Assembly: GCA_905206345.1 (NCBI GenBank)
Contig: CAJLGW010000018.1
Location: 1 to 24,364 of the forward strand
Length of the DNA stretch: 24,364 bases
Origin: an uncultured Sutterella sp.
GTDB taxonomy: Bacteria > Pseudomonadota > Gammaproteobacteria > Burkholderiales > Burkholderiaceae_F
Direction: 5' to 3'
A program made the translations under genes and the position numbers. The notes under the pieces were generated by a model. The model worked only from the letters and a program-made list of their open reading frames with translations, did no database searches and had not been told where the DNA came from. This document shows positions 22,791 through 24,364 of the stretch, piece after piece (within the stretch, counting starts at the first letter, position 1; every line of letters begins with the position of its first letter).

Positions 22791-24035
22791 CTAGGAGTTT
22801 GCGGGTGCTAGGTAGTCCAACACACTTTGCAGGTGGATTTTAAAAACCTGATCAACCTCATCTAAATCGACGAACTCATCGGGTGCCCCCATGTTGCCAC
22901 CTTCTACGCCACAACTGTATGCATTCACATTAAAACGTCTTATGTGTTTAGCATCCGTACCGCCTACTCGCACAGTGGCTGCGCACGGCAAACCGAAAAC
23001 AGCTTGCGCATTTTTCTTTAATAATCCTAAGAATTCGTGTCCAGGATCAGAATATAGAGACTCACAAGTCATCAACGTTTCATAATGAATGCCTTCATGG
23101 CAAGTACAAAGCTTATCTAGTACATCTTGAATATTTTCGGGTGTAACGCCAACAGGAAGTCTTGTATCCATGATAACTTCTGCATAACCTGGTACTAGAT
23201 TCGGAGCGCTACCGGCTCGAAATACACCAATATTGTTCGTTATTGACAGTAAAACGTCCGTTTCACCTTGACCGGAAACACTTTCTGACACTGCGGAAGC
23301 GTCCTTAATTGCTTTTAAGACCTCTGAAGGGCAATTGGGTTCGATAGCAGAAATCGCCTTTTTATAATCAACAATAGCTCCGATGAGCATGTCAATGGCA
23401 TTTTTTGTCTTGTGCATGTGTGCACCATGCCCCGGGATGCCTCGAGCGGAAAGCTTAAATCGATAGCGCCCTTTCTCTGCAAACCGAATAACACGAGAAG
23501 ACCCTACATCAGCAATCAAGCATGCATCCACTTGTTTTAAATCGTCCAATTTTCGTAATAAAAAGTCCGTGCCATGTTTGCCCCCGGCTTCTTCCCATCC
23601 CACTAACGTCAAAATCAACTCACCGGCCCAAAGTTCCGGGTGATGCGCCATGAAAATAAATGTTCCTAATAAAGAAGCACAACCGGCCTTCATATCCGAG
23701 ACACCGACTCCAAACAAACGCCTGTTAACCACTTCACCTCCCAACGGATCATGCGTCCACTCTGAAGGAGAAACAATTTCAAATGTATCGAGGTGACCGT
23801 TTAACAATAGACGCTTTCCCTCGGCGTGCCCTTTGACACGAGCAACGATGTTTGGCGTTGATTCTACTTCGGAGAGAATTTGAAGCTGGACATTGTTCAG
23901 TGGTTCAAGCCACGTTTTTACACGTTCTACAATGGCTCGAGTATCGGAAGGCGGGGTCACGGAATTAATCGTTGAGAGCTGCAAAAGCATCGACTCAACC
24001 TCAGGAATGGACTTTTGAATCATGGCTTGCAACAT
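22791..24035 (-). CDS. M20 family metallohydrolase (ArgE/DapE/CPG2-like)
   Basis: The 414-residue protein is an M20 peptidase or deacylase. Metal-site blocks are NGHLDTF (His81, Asp83), VSDMKAG (Asp114) and VGWEEAGG (catalytic Glu148 and metal ligand Glu149), and probably Asp176. The dimerisation domain starts near ARGIPGHGAHMHKTKNAID. Near the C-terminus GTDAKHIRRF is conserved, but the final metal ligand, usually His in a GxxxxHxPDE context, is Gly383 (GGNMGAPDEFV). Activity may therefore be altered or lost. I chose ATG 24035 because GGAGGT lies seven bases upstream (plus-strand 24043-24048); TTG 24056 would precede that site. It heads a two-gene unit with the MFS gene. The substrate is unknown. 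Confidence 0.85.
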   Translation of the reverse strand: MLQAMIQKSIPEVESMLLQLSTINSVTPPSDTRAIVERVKTWLEPLNNVQLQILSEVESTPNIVARVKGHAEGKRLLLNGHLDTFEIVSPSEWTHDPLGGEVVNRRLFGVGVSDMKAGCASLLGTFIFMAHHPELWAGELILTLVGWEEAGGKHGTDFLLRKLDDLKQVDACLIADVGSSRVIRFAEKGRYRFKLSARGIPGHGAHMHKTKNAIDMLIGAIVDYKKAISAIEPNCPSEVLKAIKDASAVSESVSGQGETDVLLSITNNIGVFRAGSAPNLVPGYAEVIMDTRLPVGVTPENIQDVLDKLCTCHEGIHYETLMTCESLYSDPGHEFLGLLKKNAQAVFGLPCAATVRVGGTDAKHIRRFNVNAYSCGVEGGNMGAPDEFVDLDEVDQVFKIHLQSVLDYLAPANS

Positions 24036-24364
24036 ACTAGTGACCTCCAATGTCAATTATCATTTCTCTAGAGGTTACATCTCCCTGTAATAAACGCAAT
24101 TGTTTTGCATTTGATCGAACTCTCTGTTGCAAAAATATTTATTTAAGACAGATCGAACGATAAATCCGAGTTTACAACCCTCGTGGTAGATTAAAAGAAT
24201 TGAAACTAAAAGCCTTAAAGATTTACACGTGGTCTTATCGCCTAGAAGGTGCTTGTTTTCTTTATGGTCTACTTGTTTTTCTTTGGAATAATATGGTTTG
24301 GTCTTGCTTGGTTCATCACGAAAACGTGTGAAATTGATAAATAAGTTGACAAAGTCAGAGAATT
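24036..24364. other. Intergenic region upstream of the M20 gene
   Basis: This AT-rich end of the window should hold the leftward promoter of the M20-MFS pair, but I could not pick a convincing -35/-10 pair. It contains the direct repeat GATCGAAC at 24113-24120 and 24151-24158, 38 bases apart, and a possible tiny ORF at 24264-24344. Confidence 0.5.
24264..24344 (+). CDS. Possible 26-residue membrane peptide
   Basis: ATG 24264 opens a 26-codon frame ending TAA at 24342-24344. The peptide is one hydrophobic helix (VYLFFFGIIWFGLAWF) followed by a short polar tail ITKTCEIDK, the shape of small transporter or oxidase subunits such as MetS or CydX. The nearest ribosome binding site candidate, AAGG at 24246-24249, is 14 bases away, which is far, and an in-frame GTG at 24249 is the only other start. 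It could easily be chance; a partner gene just beyond the window edge would strengthen it. Confidence 0.25.
   Translation: MVYLFFFGIIWFGLAWFITKTCEIDK

Noticed and set aside
1..24364. tRNA, rRNA or CRISPR array
   Set aside because: I found no cloverleaf with a TTCGA-type T-loop, no rRNA-like stretch, and no regularly spaced direct repeats.

Overview
The window looks like chromosome of an anaerobic or microaerophilic Burkholderiales bacterium, probably a gut Sutterellaceae (Sutterella/Parasutterella type). This is inferred from gene content and order (fau|slt-cca-folB-ttcA, rsmI|lpoA-uup) and moderate GC, combined with a complete membrane-linked [FeFe]-hydrogenase, which is rare among Betaproteobacteria. 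No database search was possible.

Layout. 1-60: the outer end of an IS30-type element lying off the left edge. 64-1957: a MATE exporter converging on a 5-formyltetrahydrofolate cyclo-ligase. 1951-6446: a tight operon slt-cca-folB-ttcA (lytic transglycosylase, CCA-adding enzyme, dihydroneopterin aldolase, tRNA 2-thiocytidine enzyme). 6443-7351: rsmI on the minus strand, overlapping its neighbours at both ends. 7341-10537: lpoA-uup, closed by a strong terminator. 10627-12471: a long-chain acyl-CoA synthetase. 12535-13881: a HemN-like radical SAM protein with its own terminator.

14055-18942 is the centrepiece. HydA is the catalytic subunit with two [4Fe-4S] clusters and the H-cluster, HydB is a Tat-signal small subunit, and HydC is a di-heme cytochrome b. 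Together they should form a periplasm-facing hydrogenase that exchanges electrons with quinone. After an intrinsic terminator come the maturases hydF and hydE. hydG, the third maturase, is not in the window. The leader of hydA carries two perfect palindromes and a 42-nt dyad, and hydA/hydC show codon use typical of very highly expressed genes.

18943-20613 is a gene-poor scar of insertion sequences: a left-end IS30 fragment with a frameshifted, truncated transposase, then a fragment resembling the C-terminus of an IS1380-type transposase, then several hairpins. 20614-24035 holds a LysR-type regulator facing an MFS (CynX-like) transporter and an M20 metallohydrolase, the last lacking one expected metal-ligand histidine. 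The final 300 bases are non-coding except for a possible 26-codon membrane ORF. I saw no tRNA, rRNA or CRISPR array.
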